NCBI GenBank assembly: GCA_963575745.1
Contig: CAUYUJ010021693.1
Span: 526,768-590,767, forward strand
Origin: Prorocentrum cordatum
Lineage: Eukaryota; Sar; Dinophyceae; Prorocentrales; Prorocentraceae
Length of the DNA: 64,000 nucleotides
Direction: 5' to 3'
A program made the translations under genes and the position numbers. The notes beneath the pieces were generated by a model that did not search any database, had not been told where the DNA came from, and saw only the letters and a list, made by a program, of their open reading frames with translations. Below are positions 12,227-24,595 of the stretch, in pieces (position 1 is the first letter of the stretch; each line of letters starts with the position of its first letter).

Positions 12227-12462
12227 ATCGCAGGATCAGTCAGCATCGAATTGGGAAATCGAATCGAATCCGAACGTGCATCGAATCGTTTCGCATCGGC
12301 ACGGAGTCGAAATCAAATCGGCTGGGCCGCGCCAGGATGCACAACAGCGCCATGAGAGCATCGGGCTACATTCAATCTCTGAGAAATCGGAATCGAACTG
12401 GATCAGGCCGGGCGCAATTGACATCGAATCGGACCGATCGGATCGAAGTGTACCATACGAGA
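12227..12462 (+). repeat. ATCGAATCGG interspersed repeat, copy 1
   Basis: Shares an ordered series of blocks with 46025-46241 and 63204-63431: CAGCATCGAA, GGGAAATCGAATCG, GCATCGGCACGG, GATGCACAACAGCG, GCATCGGG, TGACATCGAATCGGA and GATCGAAG. The internal sequence is built on ATCGAATCGG words. A shorter relative is at 12882-12965. No coding frame is conserved among copies. Confidence 0.7.
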
Positions 12463-12528
12463 GACAGGCTCCACAGCAGTGCTCAGGCAGAACGGACCTG
12501 GACAATGCTGCAAGGCTGGTGGCTGTGG

Positions 12529-12713
12529 TAGAGGTGTCCCAGATGGGGTCGGAGTAGATGGGGTCGGAGCATCGCGCCGCATCGCCGATGCGTCGGTAAT
12601 GCATCGGCGCCGTCGGCGATGCATCGGCGACGTCGGCATAGAGAAAATATGGCTCCACATCGAGCCGCGATCCTCCGACCCCATCCACTCCGACCCCATC
12701 TAGGAGGCCTAGA
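12529..12713. mobile_element. MITE-like palindromic element, copy 1
   Basis: Terminal inverted repeats: 12541-12576 (AGATGGGGTCGGAGTAGATG...) matches the reverse complement of 12666-12701 at 34 of 36 positions, and weaker symmetry continues outward to TAGAGG...CCTAGA. The interior is GCATCGGCGATG-type minisatellite. A related element is at 59657-59892. No target duplication is visible for this copy. Confidence 0.65.
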
Positions 12714-12881
12714 TACAGGGGTAGCCGCCTCAAGGCGCTGTGCAACGGAGCTGCGCAGACGAGGAGCGGAAGGGTGGGAGCGAGAAGCAGATGAGTCGTT
12801 CCAGCCAAGAATGCCACAATTCGACGACCAGGACGCGCGAGAGCCAGGACGTGCAGTCCTCAGAGTAGAAGTAACAACGGC

Positions 12882-12965
12882 GTGCAGGATCAGTCGACGC
12901 CAAGTCGGGAAATCGGATCGAATCGGCATGTGCGTCGGGCGCCACGCAAGCATCGGGCTAAACGC
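12882..12965 (+). repeat. ATCGAATCGG interspersed repeat, partial copy
   Basis: Has GGATCAGTCGACGCC, GGGAAATCGGATCG and GCATCGGGCTA in the same order as the first third of copy 1, then stops. The MITE-like element lies between the two copies. The following 1 kb (12966-13995) includes G-rich runs but no gene that I can support. Confidence 0.5.
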
Positions 12966-13995
12966 CTCCTGCTTGGAATGTCAGGCCCAACAACCTGAGC
13001 ACACACGAACTTGAGCCGAGTGGACCCCGGAGCAGTACGGGACGGGGTCCCTTGAGGTCACCGCATGTCTCCAGAGGTCCTCAGAGGCCTTCGAAAGCTG
13101 CCTGAGGCCTCCAGAAGCCCAACAAGGACGCCAAAGCGCAACATAGCTTCCATTCTCGAGACGCTGTCGTCGTCTTCGTCGTCGTCCAGTCCCAAAAAAA
13201 CTTAGGAACGAACAGAGACAAGAAACGTCGTAAAAGAAACGTCACATTTAAGTCGAGTCCCTCCTCTTTTTCCCACCCTGACAGGGGGGGGAGGGGGCGG
13301 GGGTCAAGCTACCCTCCTAGATAGCAGGCGGTCTAGCTCCCTCCCACCCGCCCTCCCAACACATCAGTAACACACGCGTGTCTGCAGATCGCTCAGGAAA
13401 ACCACACATGCCATTCGCGCCACGGGTTCCAGGTGCGCCGGGCGCCCTAGAGGCCCAAGCGTGCCAGGTGCGGCACATGCTCCCGGTGCGCCAACTGGAC
13501 CATGTGCTCCAGCCGCGCCAGGTGCGCCAGCTACGGGGAACCAATAGGGACCCCAGGTGCCTGGGGTCCTAGTCCCAAGGAGCTCAGGATCTCGAATCCC
13601 CCTGAAGCAAAGTGCCGAGCATGATGTGAGAAGGGCGGCTCCTTCAGGGAGCACAAGGCACTGATACCGATGGACGAACTGTGACATCTTGAGGAGTCGT
13701 GAGACAAATTGGATCGCAGAGAAAAGAAGGCCCTGCGCATACACCAGATGCGGAGCCAACATTTATTTGTGTTTTGATTGTTGACAAAGATGGTTGGCCT
13801 ACGCGGAGCAAGCAGTATGCCGGCACCCCCGCCGTCCTTGTCGAAAACCTATGCAAAGTGGTCGCGGGGCGACCGCGAAGGGGCTAGATTTGGACGCAAA
13901 GTGCGATTTGTAACATTCATGTTGCATTGCTTTGGCAAAGTATGGTGGGGGGCTCCGGTAGCCTGGGGGAGGGGTGTTTATTAATAGGGAACAAG

Positions 13996-14105
13996 TGAAC
14001 CATGATTGAGGGGGGGAGGGGGGAGGGGGGGAGAGGGGGGGGGGAGGTGAGGGGGGGGGGAGGGGAGGGGGGAGAGAGGGGGGGGAGAGGAGGGGGGGAC
14101 GGGGT
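13996..14105. repeat. G-rich tract
   Basis: Dense G runs separated by A or GA; it can form G-quadruplexes or triplex DNA. No function is implied by sequence alone. Confidence 0.8.
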
Positions 14106-14124
14106 CCTGGGTCAGGCCCCCCCC

Positions 14125-14315
14125 CGGTGGCCCCGCGGCCCTCCATCTGCCCCTGGCTCCAGCCCTGGCCCCCCAACCCTGGCTCCAGCCGGCCCCGGCC
14201 CCATCCCCAGCCCCGGCCGTGGCCCCGAACCCGGCGCCAGCCCTGGCCCCAGGCCAGCCGAGGCCCCGATACCCCGGCCCCGTCGCCTCCCAGACGCCCA
14301 CCCCCGAGGAGACAC
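14125..14315. repeat. GGCCCC/CTGGCC hexamer-like minisatellite
   Basis: Degenerate units of GGCCCC, CTGGCT and CAGCC, compositionally like 53010-53130. Proline/glycine-rich frames here are repeat-derived. Confidence 0.7.
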
Positions 14316-14318
14316 ACA

Positions 14319-15200
14319 GCTCTCCTCCTCCTTCTCCTCCTCCTCCTCCTGCTCCTCCTTCTCCGCCTCCTCCTTCTCTGCCTCATCCTCCTCCTGCTCC
14401 TCCTCCGCCTCCTCCTTCTCCTCCTCCTCATCCTCCTCCTCCGCCCTCCACCACCCGCCCCATGCCCCAAGCTTATGGCAGGGTTATCAGCTCGTCGTTG
14501 TCGTTGTCGTGGTCGTCGTCGTCCCCCTCTTCCCCCTCCTGTTGGTGCTCCTCCTCCTCCCCCTCGTTTTCCTCCTCCTCCTCATCCTCTTCCTCCTCCT
14601 CCTCCTCCTCCTCCTCCGCCTCCGCCTCCTCCTCCGCCTCTTCCTCCTCCTCTTTCTCCCTCCTCTTCCACCTCCCCCTCCCCACTGTTTCTGGGATTTC
14701 TTCTGGGTATTAGTATTACTGTTTTTGATGTAAGTATTCGTATGTTTCTAAGTATGCTTAATATTATCATGTTTCGTCATGCTAGTACTCGTACGACATC
14801 TTACTGCTAGCACTCATGCTAATAGCATCGTTAACAGAAAATGTGTGAGTTTCAGCATTCGCATTGTTAATCTTACCATTATCATTCGTATGTACGGTCC
14901 GTATTATTATATTATTGTTCGCATTACTGTTTTTAGTATGATTCCTCTTCTTACTAATATTTGTCTTCCTCCTCCTCCTCCTCCTCCTTCTCCGCCTCCT
15001 CCTCCTCCGCCTCCTCCTACTCCTCCCCCTCCTCCCCCTCCTCCCCATCCTCCATCACCTCTTTTTCCTCCGCCTCCTCCTCCTCCTCCCTCCACCGCCC
15101 GCCCCATGTCCCGAGCTCATGGCAGGGTCATCAGCTCGTCGTGGTCGTTGTCGTCGTGGTCGTCGTCGTGGTCGTCGTCGTCGTCCTCCTCCTGGGTCGG
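14319..15200. repeat. TCC microsatellites in a diverged tandem duplication
   Basis: Two TCC-rich tracts (14319-14690 and 14963-15110) are each associated with a near-identical block: CACCCGCCCCATGCCC...AGCTTATGGCAGGGTTATCAGCTCGTCGT (14450-14500) and its counterpart at 15095-15145, then GTCGTGGTCGTCGTCG. A less GC-rich spacer (14700-14960) lies between. Poly-S, poly-P and poly-E frames are artefacts. Confidence 0.75.
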
Positions 15201-15904
15201 CGGCACCGGCCGTAAGGCCTTCACAATAGCCTCGATTCTCGATCCTCGAACATCGAGGGCTGAGAGGAGACGACATAAACAAAAACTCTGGGCATGCACC
15301 AACTACACTCTAAGCCAGCGGTTTCCGACACGTGGTACAACGCTGGCCAAACCTGCCAGCCCCCGCGGTCCCTGGGCCGTCGGCAGGGGTTCCAATCCCA
15401 GCCCCCCGAGCCCCCCTGGGAATATCCCAAACCACTATCAACATGAAAAGATAATGACCCTGCTTGATTCGCTCGGCGCAGCAGACACGGAGAGGCATCT
15501 TTTCACCACTACCATGCCTGGGCAAGGCCACCCATCCTGGGCCCCGGCATGATGAATACGCCCTCCAGGCCATGAGGATTCATACAACGGTGTTCCTAAA
15601 TATTTGACGATCATAAACGCGGGACCCCCTTCCCCCGTAGAATCCTGACAGATGGGGTCCGCGTGCGGCGGAGTGGACATCGGCCCCACACCCAAGTTCC
15701 CTTGAGCGATTCACGTCTTCGGACAATTAGCGATGCCACTAAAATGGGCGCCATTTTTATTGGGAGCAATCCTCATACAATGCCCACCTCGCTTTATGCG
15801 GACTGGTTCCCGTAGAAATCCTCCCTCTCTGAGGGCCAATCCCCATACATGCCACTCCGTTTTACGGGCGCGGCTCCTTACAAAGATGACGCCCATGTAG
15901 TGGA
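15201..15904. other. Unrecognised sequence
   Basis: Contains a weak ~72-bp tandem similarity (AATCCTCATACAATGCC near 15770 and AATCCCCATACATGCC near 15840). No gene, RNA or element could be identified. Confidence 0.3.
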
Positions 15905-16190
15905 GATCCTCGCTCCAAGACACCCCTCCGAGCACCCAAGGAGGGCCACTGTACCCCCAAGAAGGCCCCAGAGGGACCTACGAAGGAGAACTCGAAAGGT
16001 TCTTCTGATCTCTCCTACCCAAGATTGGCCCGTGAACGTCTTCAGACCACCGAGAAGCGCAATTGTAGCCTCCAGTGGGCCCCAAGAGGTCCCCATGAGG
16101 GCACCAAGAGGCATCCAGGCGATCCCAAGGGGGCCTCCAGAGGGTCCCAAGAAGGCATACGAAGAAAACAAAGAAGAAATCAAACAAGTC
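15905..16190. repeat. CAAGACGGCC-type ~10.5-bp repeat
   Basis: Units such as CCAAGAAGGC, CCAAGAGGTC and CCAAGAGGCA recur at 10-12 bp. The array is followed by a pyrimidine-rich stretch (16200-16290), as are several other arrays of the family. Confidence 0.75.
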
Positions 16191-16424
16191 GTTGGGGCTC
16201 TGCCTCGTCATCATCCTCCACCATCCTCTTCCTTTTCGCCCTCCTCCTGCGAACGCCTTCTCCTCCTCATCCCTCTCCCTACTCTCCTCCCGCTACGCAC
16301 TCTCAACTCGCGTTGCCGCCGAGACCGACGTGGCCGCACAGACGCTCCCTGCAATCCCACCAACCCTCTGGGCAACGGGTGTTGTTTGGCCCAAAACGGT
16401 CCGAAGAGGGCCTCAAAAAGCGCG

Positions 16425-16762
16425 AGATGGCCTCCAAGATGGCCCAAGATAACGGTCGACGGCTCAAGATAGCCTCCGACATACATCCAAGAGGCCTCAA
16501 GCAAATGGGGCCCTAGAGGGCTCCAAGACGGCCCCGAGAGCGCACAAGGGCGTTCCAAGAATGGCCCAAGAGGGCCCTAAGACTGCATGTGTGAACCTCC
16601 GTGTGCGGGGGGTAGAACTACCCCCTATTTTTGAACAGTGGGCCCAGAAACTGCCCCACGAGGCCTCCCAGACCCCCAAAGAGCCCCAACAGGGCCCCAA
16701 TACCCCCTAAAAGACCCCAGCGGGGCTCCAAGAAGGTCCCAAGAGGACCCCATGAGGGTCCT
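16425..16762. repeat. CAAGACGGCC-type ~10.5-bp repeat
   Basis: Units include CCAAGATGGC, CTCAAGATAGC and CCAAGAGGCCT. Interrupted by a spacer at 16590-16650. Confidence 0.75.
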
Positions 16763-16905
16763 AGCAGCAGCACCACCACCAACAGGAGCACCACAAGCAG
16801 CAGCGCCAGCAGCAACACCAGCAGCAGCAGCGCCAGCAGCATCAAAAACACAAACATCGGACACAACATCAGAAACAGCACCGGCAGCAACACCAGCACC
16901 TGAAC
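16763..16905. repeat. CAG/CAC trinucleotide array
   Basis: Imperfect CAG, CAC and CAA triplets. From 16906 to 18005 I find no feature beyond a poly-T run (17107-17116); open frames there lack known motifs. Confidence 0.8.
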
Positions 16906-18005
16906 AATTTCAAAATGCACGCGAATATGATATACAAATCAGTGCAAGGGCTAAAATCAAGGATGTCCACCGAAATACAATTCGACTATGCGCAACAATG
17001 GCGTCGGACCGCAGATACACCATCCTGCGCCACACACGCTTCCCACAGGGACCACCGTGGCGCATCTTGCACTGAGTTCTCTAAAGCTCACTTCGCGAAA
17101 CTACGTGTGTTTTTTTTTTGTTTTGCAATGTGGCCCCAGGGCACCGTCCACCCAATTTGGACGCTTACAAAACGGCTGCGCGACCGCGTGCTTCCAGGCG
17201 CCCCAGATTAACCAACTCACCTGGCAATCGTTTCTGGATGGGCCGGTGGCGAGTGTATATTTTTGATCGCGACCGCTGGCGGGTATCCGCGCGGCGCCAG
17301 AGGGGCCGAACAGCAAGCGATAACCAGGGCGCATAGCGCAAATATCGCCGGCGAAACACAGGAAAAGCAGGCCACAAGGGTGGCGAAAACTACAGCGACG
17401 CACGGCGGCAACGCAGCAGAGGCGGGAGCGAACGAAGACAACAGAGGAAGAGGGCGAACGGGACAAGAACGAAAAACGGGAAACGAGAAAAACAACCGCG
17501 GCTCAGACCTGGAACAAGTAGAGGGCCGCCCGCACCTTGCAGTACTCCCTGTACTTGACGTAAGCAAGCAACGGAATGATCGAAACCAGTCCAGTCCGAT
17601 GCCGACGCCGCGTGAAGGCAAGGAGACCACAGAGCCGGGAGGCGACCAACGGCGGCAAAAGCATGTGGGACCGCGAGAGCGCCTTATATGCGACGCGTCA
17701 AGAAATTCTTGAGCTTTACTTACCTTCTACATCCAGCCATCGGCGCGCTCATGTCTTGGTTAAGACGAAGTCCAGGCGAAGATGACATCGGGTGACGGTA
17801 TATCGAAAATCACTGAAATGTGGCGGTTTTGGAAGATGCCTCGGGCACCGCGGCCCTCTTAGAGTTCCAGAGCGCTCTCAGAGCCTTCCAGCACACTCTG
17901 GAACGGATTTCTCCTCGCTCCTCGCCCTGGCCGCGTCCGACATGACCCCCTCTTCCCCAACAAAAAAAACACCAGGGTTGCGATCGAGTATCTGGCATGC
18001 GCTTC

Positions 18006-18350
18006 TAGGATCTCGCCTGGACGCTGCCCGTGGCCGCCTCGTCGCCGCGTCGTCGGCTGCCTGGCGCTTCAAGCTTCTTGCCAATTCGGCGCCTCGTGTG
18101 CGCCCGTCGAGGCGTTGTCGCCCCTGGATGGCTGCCCGTCGCCGCCGCGTGGCCGCCCCGCGCCCGCCTCCCACCCGTCGCTGCCTCGCCGCCGCCCCGT
18201 AGGCGCATCGTGGCCGCCCGAAGTTGCCTCGTGCCCGTCTCGTGCCCGCCTGTCGCCGCCCCGTGGGCGCTTCGCGGCCGCCCAACGCCGCGTTGTGGCC
18301 GCCCCGAGGCCGCCTCGGCGCCGCCCCGTGCGGTTGCACCAGGTAGCTCC
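18006..18350. repeat. GC-rich CGTGGCCGCC minisatellite
   Basis: Degenerate tandem units built from CGTGGCCGCC, TCGTCGCCGC and CCCGTGGGCGC, roughly 17-20 bp. The arginine/alanine-rich frames across it in several phases are repeat-derived. Confidence 0.6.
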
Positions 18351-18599
18351 CGCCACGACGACTGCACCACACAGTTTGCACCACATCGCTAACATCACAC
18401 AGAGGGCCACACATTGGTTTCCGCCACGTAGCTCTTGCAGAACATAGACAGCACCACATTGATTTCCTTTCTAACAACAGAATAGGATCGACCCCCCCCC
18501 GCGTTATCGGTCCCCCTGTCGGGTATGCAAATCATATATCATATACGATTATGACCACATGTCCATGCTAAAAATGAAATCCCGATGTCAAATGCCAGC

Positions 18600-19424
18600 C
18601 GGTATCCCCTCATGAAGGTCCTTTTTTATATAAAAACACTATGCGGTGACAGTTTCCGTTCGAACATAAATAACACTTGTCCACGAATCCTTTGCAAAAC
18701 ACGGAACGAAGTGCACACGCGCGCGTCGTCGCGCGCGCATGCCAGAATCCTTCAAAAACCTTCGGTGCCGGAGGGATTTCCCAATCGAGTTCCCCAAAAC
18801 ATACAAAAACACAGGGTTTCGGAACCCTGATTTGCTAAAAGAGCTTCCGCGTGAGCTCTTGCGAACTCTTAAGAAAACCATAGGTTTTCCATGATTTTCG
18901 CAAAATGCTACCAAACGGGATTCGCGCGCGCGTGTCGAAATCTGTCGAGCGCCCTTGCGCGTGTGCCGTCGCGAGAATCCTCTGCAAAAAACGGGACGAA
19001 AAACACACGCGCGCGTCGTCGCGCGCGTATGCCGGAAACCTTCAAAACCCATCGGTGTCGGAAGGATTTCAAAATCGTGTGTCCGAAAAACCTACAAGAA
19101 CACAAGGTTTCGTACCACATATTTGCTAAAACAGCTTCCGCGTGAGCTCTTACGAAATCTTAAGAAAACCATAGGTGATCCAAGATTCTACAAAATGCTA
19201 CCAAACGGGCTTCGCGCGCGCATGTCGAAATCTGTCGAACGCCCTTGCGCGTGTGCCGTCGCGAGAATCCTCTGCAAAAAACGGCACGAAAAGCACACGC
19301 GCGCGTCGTCGCGCGCGTATGCCGAAAACCCTCAAAACCCATCGGTTTCGGAAGGATTTCAAAACCGTGAATAAAAACACAACGCAACACGGATTTTCAA
19401 CAAAAGCGTGCGCGCGCGCTCTTG

Positions 19425-19455
<31 letters not shown>

Positions 19456-20042
19456 CTCCCTCCTCCCGCGTCGTCGTCGTCGTCGTCGTCGCCTGCGTCG
19501 TCCTTTGTCTTTCCTCGTGTTCGTCGTCGTCGTCCTCTTTGGCGTCGTGGTCGTTTCCGTCGTCGTTGTCGCCGTGGTCGTCTTTCCTCCTCCTCCCTCG
19601 TCGTCGTCGTCGTCCGTCGTCGGCGTCTCGTCGTCGTCCCTCCCATTTCGTCGCCGTCGTCGTCGTCGCCGTCGTCGTCGTCGTTGTCGTCGTCGTCTTC
19701 CCTCCTCCCTCTTCGTTGCCGTCGTCGGCGTCGCCGTCCTTCCTCCTTCTTCGTCGTTCGCGTCGTCGCCGTCCTCCCTCCTCCCTCGTCGTTATCGTCG
19801 TTTTCGTCGTTGCCGCCGTCGTCGTCCTTCCTCCTCCCTCGTCGTCTTCGTTGGCGACGTCGTCGTCGTCTTCGTCGTCGTCGTCGGCGTCGGCGTCGTT
19901 GTCGTCTTCGTCGTCGTCGACGTCGGCGTCGTCGTCGTCGCCGCCGTCGTCGTCGTCGTCGTCGTCGGCGTCGTTGACGTCGTCGTCGTCGTCGGTGTCG
20001 TCGTTATCGTCGTCGTCGGCGTCGTCATCGTCGTCGTCGTTG

Positions 20043-20074
<32 letters not shown>

Positions 20075-20310
20075 GGTGTCGTCGTCGTCGTCGTCGGTGT
20101 CGGCGTCGTCGAAGTCGTTGGAGACGTCGTCGGTGTCGTCGTAGTCGTTGTCGTCGTCGTCGTTGTCGCTGTCGTCGTCGGCGTCGCTGTTGTTGCCAAC
20201 TGCCATTTGGTACCCACCGTCACGGTCTTAAAAGATTTTGCATACCAAGTTGCGGATGGGTGGGTGGGGTGTTTGCGCGAGCAGTGGAGTGGACAACTCA
20301 CTGCCACCAC
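18600..20310 (-). repeat. Composite element S, inverted copy
   Basis: Reverse-complement order of the copies at 6.5-10.1 kb: satellite monomers (18640-19415, about 2.6 units with GCGCGCGTCGTCGCGCGCG hairpins), a GTC/CCTCCTCCCTC array (19416-20200), and a leader (20203-20300) containing the reverse complement of the leader's GACGGT-GGTACC block and CCAAGTTGCGG. It is more diverged from copies 2 and 3 than those are from each other. Confidence 0.75.
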
Positions 20311-22021
20311 ATAGATCGCACCACACTGCGTCTACAGCATAGCTTAAGCATCCATAGTGCACACATGCAATGGTCGGAATCCACGCTGGCAAGCATTTTC
20401 CGCAAACGATGCTTGCACGTAGGGGTCCTTGCCTCGCTTTCCGGAATTGGGCCTGGCTACTGCCTCGGCGGTCTTCTCGTGCTCCTCCTCCCCCGCCCTC
20501 CTTGCACGGGCGCGCGTGTCGATTTCTTCGGCACCGTCGCCGCCGCGGCCTGCTGGGGCAAGTCTTCGGACAACCTGATCGCGAAACCGTGGGGACATCC
20601 CCGCGGGCCAGGTCACTGAGACAATTCCCGAGGGCCGCTGGGGCGCTAGATCAAGCCGTCGGGACAAACCCGCCCCCCCAAAAACGACAATGACCCGCGC
20701 GGACTACGAATATTTTTTTCCAGAAGCGCACCCCGAACAAAAACGAATGTTAGAGCCAGCTCCGCACAAACGGAACCAACACAGCGTGGGACGTATTACT
20801 CTGCTGTCGCGCCCTTTCGCACGGAACATCTGTCCGGCGAAAGTGGCCGAAACTCTGGCCGCAGAATCCGAAGAGAGGGGGGGGAGAAGGAGGCGGAGGG
20901 GAGGAGAGACGGAGGGAGAGGAGGAGGGAGAGAAGCCAGCTAGCCAATGATACGGATTTGCCATGCAGCGTATCTTCCCCTGGCCAGCCGAGGCGTTAGA
21001 CTGGACGAACGCATTGTGTGCACAACCCCGACGGCATCCAGCCGTTTATATAACGCACACAATGGGAGCCAATCGCCAAGCTGAGCGTAGCGAAAAGCAT
21101 GCGATCGCTCCGGACTCGGGCGAGGGGGAAGAAGACGGAAGAGGAGGAGGAAAGACGGCAGAAGAGAAAGGGGGGAGAAGAGCAGGAAAGCAACATGATA
21201 CAAATATGGACCGAATTCGTATTATAACGTAGCGCGTGGTTGCCCCAAATCTGCCTAGAGAAAGAAACCGCCGTCGCCGACACACCACCATGTGTCCTGC
21301 GAGCGTGGCCGAAACTCGGGGCGGATCATCGCGTCGAAAGCGCATCAGTGGCGCGTTGGTCGATATTGGCGAGTCCGGCACGGTCGCGCCGGACCCGGAC
21401 GGGAGTAGAGGAAAGCAGAGAGGCAGAGGAAGAGGAAAGGGCAGCGAAAGCGGGAGACATGCTGCTGACACGCTGTGCCCAGAAGAACAAACACAGACGC
21501 TAGCGGACTACACTAGAATGAAAGATAAACGCATGCTGAACCAGGCGAGGGAGGAAGCGGAAGAGGGGGGACACCCTAGACACAGAAACTGGCACCGCAA
21601 TGCCGACGTAAGGTCGGCCACTGCCCACGGCCGAGTGAGACGACGTGCACGGGGGGAGCGAGAAGGAGAGGACGAGGCGAGGACGAGGAGGACCGCGGGA
21701 CGAAAGCAGGAGGGTCGAGCAGGGGTCCACTCGGCGAGGAAGGGCAAATAAACGGCCTGCCTCTTCGACACCAACACGGGCGTTCTAACGTGCTCCGGAA
21801 ACGCTGTTCCAGAGCACGCTGGGCAAGCGCATATCCGACGGTCCTGGCGGGGATCCGGAGAAGCGAACGATCGCTTCCGTCAAGCGCCCTGGGGCTTAGA
21901 GCCTTTGTCATCCAACCGGCTTGAACGAAATGGCGAGGCCTGGGAAGGCGTAAATCATATGCTGCTGCACCGGAGCAAACGGCTGGCGCCAGCTGGCAGC
22001 CAGCCAAATGGGTCGGACAAT
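20311..22021. other. Unrecognised sequence, possible 3' flank or 3' UTR of the LINE at its right end
   Basis: Purine-rich blocks (20870-20940, 21110-21190, 21410-21470, 21640-21700) alternate with GC-rich sequence. GTGGCCGAAACTC occurs at about 20842 and 21305, suggesting an old duplication. The part nearest 22021 lies downstream of the LINE stop codon on the minus strand and may be its 3' UTR; no poly(A) tail or target duplication is visible. Confidence 0.3.
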
Positions 22022-24343
22022 TTACTGCACGTCCCTGGGCCTCCTCCGCGCGAGCGCGAGGAAGGAAAGCGTCTTGGGATGGCCTTGCGCGGACCCCCTC
22101 ACGAAAGCGGGAAAAACCTCCTGCAATTCAGCGGGGAGCCGCGACCCGTGTCGCGCATTGCCGCGCACGCGGTATAGCGCGAAGACGGCGAGGGCACGTA
22201 ATACCGTGCATGCTGCCCGCGCCTCCGCCGCAGGGAACACTGCAGGAAGAGCTGGTAAGTACGGGGCTACTCCCAAAAAGTCATCCAAGCACTGTGGCCG
22301 TGGAGGCGTGCTGAGACCAAGGTGGCGCCGGCAAAGCTGATGGAAACACCCGCATCCAGCGCAATGCTCGATGCTGTTTTCTCCCCGGGGGCAGCCCAAG
22401 ACGCATCTCCGAACCCCTGCCTGGGGGAACCGCCGGGTGGTCACCCAACCATTACAGACTGTGCGGAGCGCGGCCGCCAGTACGCGGGGCGGGGCATGCG
22501 TTGCCAAGGTTCTGAACATTGTCACCACCCTGGCAACCCTACGCCCTGAAAGTGTGGGCAGACTCCACCGATCCAGCTTGCGATGAAGGTGGTAAAAGGC
22601 AGCCCCGCCCGGGCGAGCACGAAAAAAAATAGTCGCTCTGCCCCGCCAGCAAACGTGATCGAGCCCAGACGCCGAGGTGAGATAGAGGGAGGGGGGGCAA
22701 GGAAGGCGCATGCACTCGGCCTTGAGCGCCGTTTCGGCGCGTGCCAACTGAAACCAAAACACATTGTCCAACCAGGCTCTCCAAGCCTGGGCGCGCGGAC
22801 GGCCAGCTGCTGCAGCTACCGCCTGTTGAAGCCGAAAGGTGCGCTCCTGAACCCGTAGACCACCGTGTTGACGATTCTCGAACCGGCAAGCTCTTGCCTT
22901 GGCGGCTGTGCACCGCGCTCGGATATCGGGCAATTCGACAGGAAATCCAATGTCTCGGAGCCGGCGCAAGCGTTTAGGAGACATCCAACCTCCTGGGCCT
23001 CGAACGAGAGCTGCGCAAGCCCGGGCCCCCTGGCCCTCGAAATTGTCTGGCAAGGCGCCCAGCTGGCCGATGAACATGAGGGTGCTCGCCGCGAACACTT
23101 GGTAGGCCAGGAGCGAGGTGCACAGGCCGGCCCCGGTCTCGCCCCAGAGCTTGGCTCGGTCCAAATACTTTTGGAGCGGGGCCGCCCAGGATTTGTCCTC
23201 GCGGGCAGGACCGAGGATGAAACCCAAGTATTTCGCCCAGAGCTGGACGTCCACTCCGGCCCAGGCCGGGGCCGCTCTGGTGAGCAGCCTGCGGAACTCG
23301 TCGGCTCGGTGCTCGAAGAGCGGGACCACCACTGTCTTCGCGAAGTTCAATACCAAGCCGGATATCCGCGCGTAGAACGCGAAGATCACCTCCAACGTCG
23401 TGGCGTGCACGAGGAACGAGGCGAGGACCATGGCCAGGTCGTCGGCGAACGCTCGGATGCAAGCCCTCGGGAAGGTTCGTTGTAGTCGCCGGAGTAATAG
23501 GTCTGATGCGACCGCGAAGACGAGCGGGGATAACGGACACCCCTGGCGAATGCCCCGTGTCAGGGAGAAACCGCTGTGCCTAGAGCCTCCCGCAACCATG
23601 TTGCACTCGTTGGCCTGGTACAAGGCACGCGCGAAGCGGAGCAGCCACGGCGGCCAGCCGAGCGCCTCGAACAGCCGGCGCAGAAACTCGCGCTCCACCG
23701 AGGGGAAAGCCGCCGCGAAATCGAAGAACACGGCGGCCGAATCCCCCTCCGCCGACAACGTGCCCAGAGCCATCGCCTCGTCTATGTCCACGATATTTGC
23801 CAGCATAGACCGGCCTGAAATGAAACCCCTCTGCGACATGGAGATCCGAAGGCCCACCCATGGTTCGATCATGATCCGCACCGAGCTGGCCAAAAGACGG
23901 TTGTCGGAGTTAGTCGCGTTCAGCGGCCTGACGGCCTCCGCAGCATAATACTCACTGCCGTCAGTGTGAATGCCAGTCGGACGCTTGGGCAAAAAGAAAA
24001 GCAAACTCAAGTTGAAGTCACCGTACTCTTCCAACGTCGCCTCGGGTCCGCCGTCGGCGGTCATGGCTTCGAGTGAGTCGAAGAAGACATCCACGGCAAG
24101 ATTTTCAATCCGACGCCACGCTGAAAATGGTATCCCATCCGGCCCAGGCAAAGAGCTGTTTGAACTCCGAATGGCGCGGCGCACGTGACGTCGACGAAGC
24201 CGGAACAAGTGGTCTGGAAACGGCGCGACGCTGGCGAATGGCATGTGATCCAATTCCTCCACGAGCTGCCGGTCTAGCAAAGCCTCGTCCACGCCGCGCG
24301 CCCGGAACACCTCGCGCCAGTGGTCGCGGAGAGCGCCGGCCAT
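22022..24343 (-). pseudogene. LINE reverse transcriptase domain (long intact frame)
   Basis: RNA-directed DNA polymerase of a non-LTR retrotransposon. In the 773-residue frame starting at the ATG at 24343: SLPGPDGIPFSAWR (64-77, palm entry), NLSLLFFLPK (111-120), RPLNATNSDNRLLAS (139-153), FFDFAAAF (206-213, motif A with Asp208), GIRQGCPLSPLVF (264-276, motif B), AFADDLA (298-304, motif C with Asp301 and Asp302) and YLGFILGP (372-379). A Cys/His-rich tail (Cys647, Cys651, His660, Cys664, Cys666, His668) follows. Catalytic aspartates are intact. The frame is open upstream of this ATG to about 24420 (it reads YRLVPG...SVSAVSNARGEV), so the ATG is not the native start; the domain was part of a longer polyprotein now broken by frameshifts. 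The stop is TAA at 22022-22024. Confidence 0.9.
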
Positions 24344-24595
24344 GCCGTCGACGTCGGAACGGACTTCCCCGCGAGCGTTTGAGACGGCCGAAACCGACCC
24401 AGAGCGTCCTGGGACTAGGCGGTATAGCAGGCGCGTGCCTCGTTGCCGTCGCCTCTGCGCCCGCTCTGGACTATCACCCTGCAGGTCCTCGTGAGCTCGG
24501 CAGCATGTTCACGCGCAAGGTCGACTGCATGTTCGCGGACCCGGCGAAACTTCATCGTGAGATTGCCCGTGACGTCGTACGGGTTGGAGACATGC

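Noticed and set aside
15390-15412. GGGGTTCCAATCCC as a tRNA B box
   Set aside because: No D arm, anticodon arm or acceptor stem can be drawn around it.
16425-16500. GGCTCAAG and GGCCCAAG words in the CAAGACGGCC arrays as possible spliced-leader relicts
   Set aside because: The leader's ATTTT portion is missing, the words vary freely, and an eight-base match is expected often in this repeat. Only the 11-base match at a retrocopy boundary was accepted.
17107-17116. Poly-T run as the tail of a second minus-strand retrocopy
   Set aside because: No direct repeat flanks it, and no leader relict or coding frame lies upstream on the minus strand.
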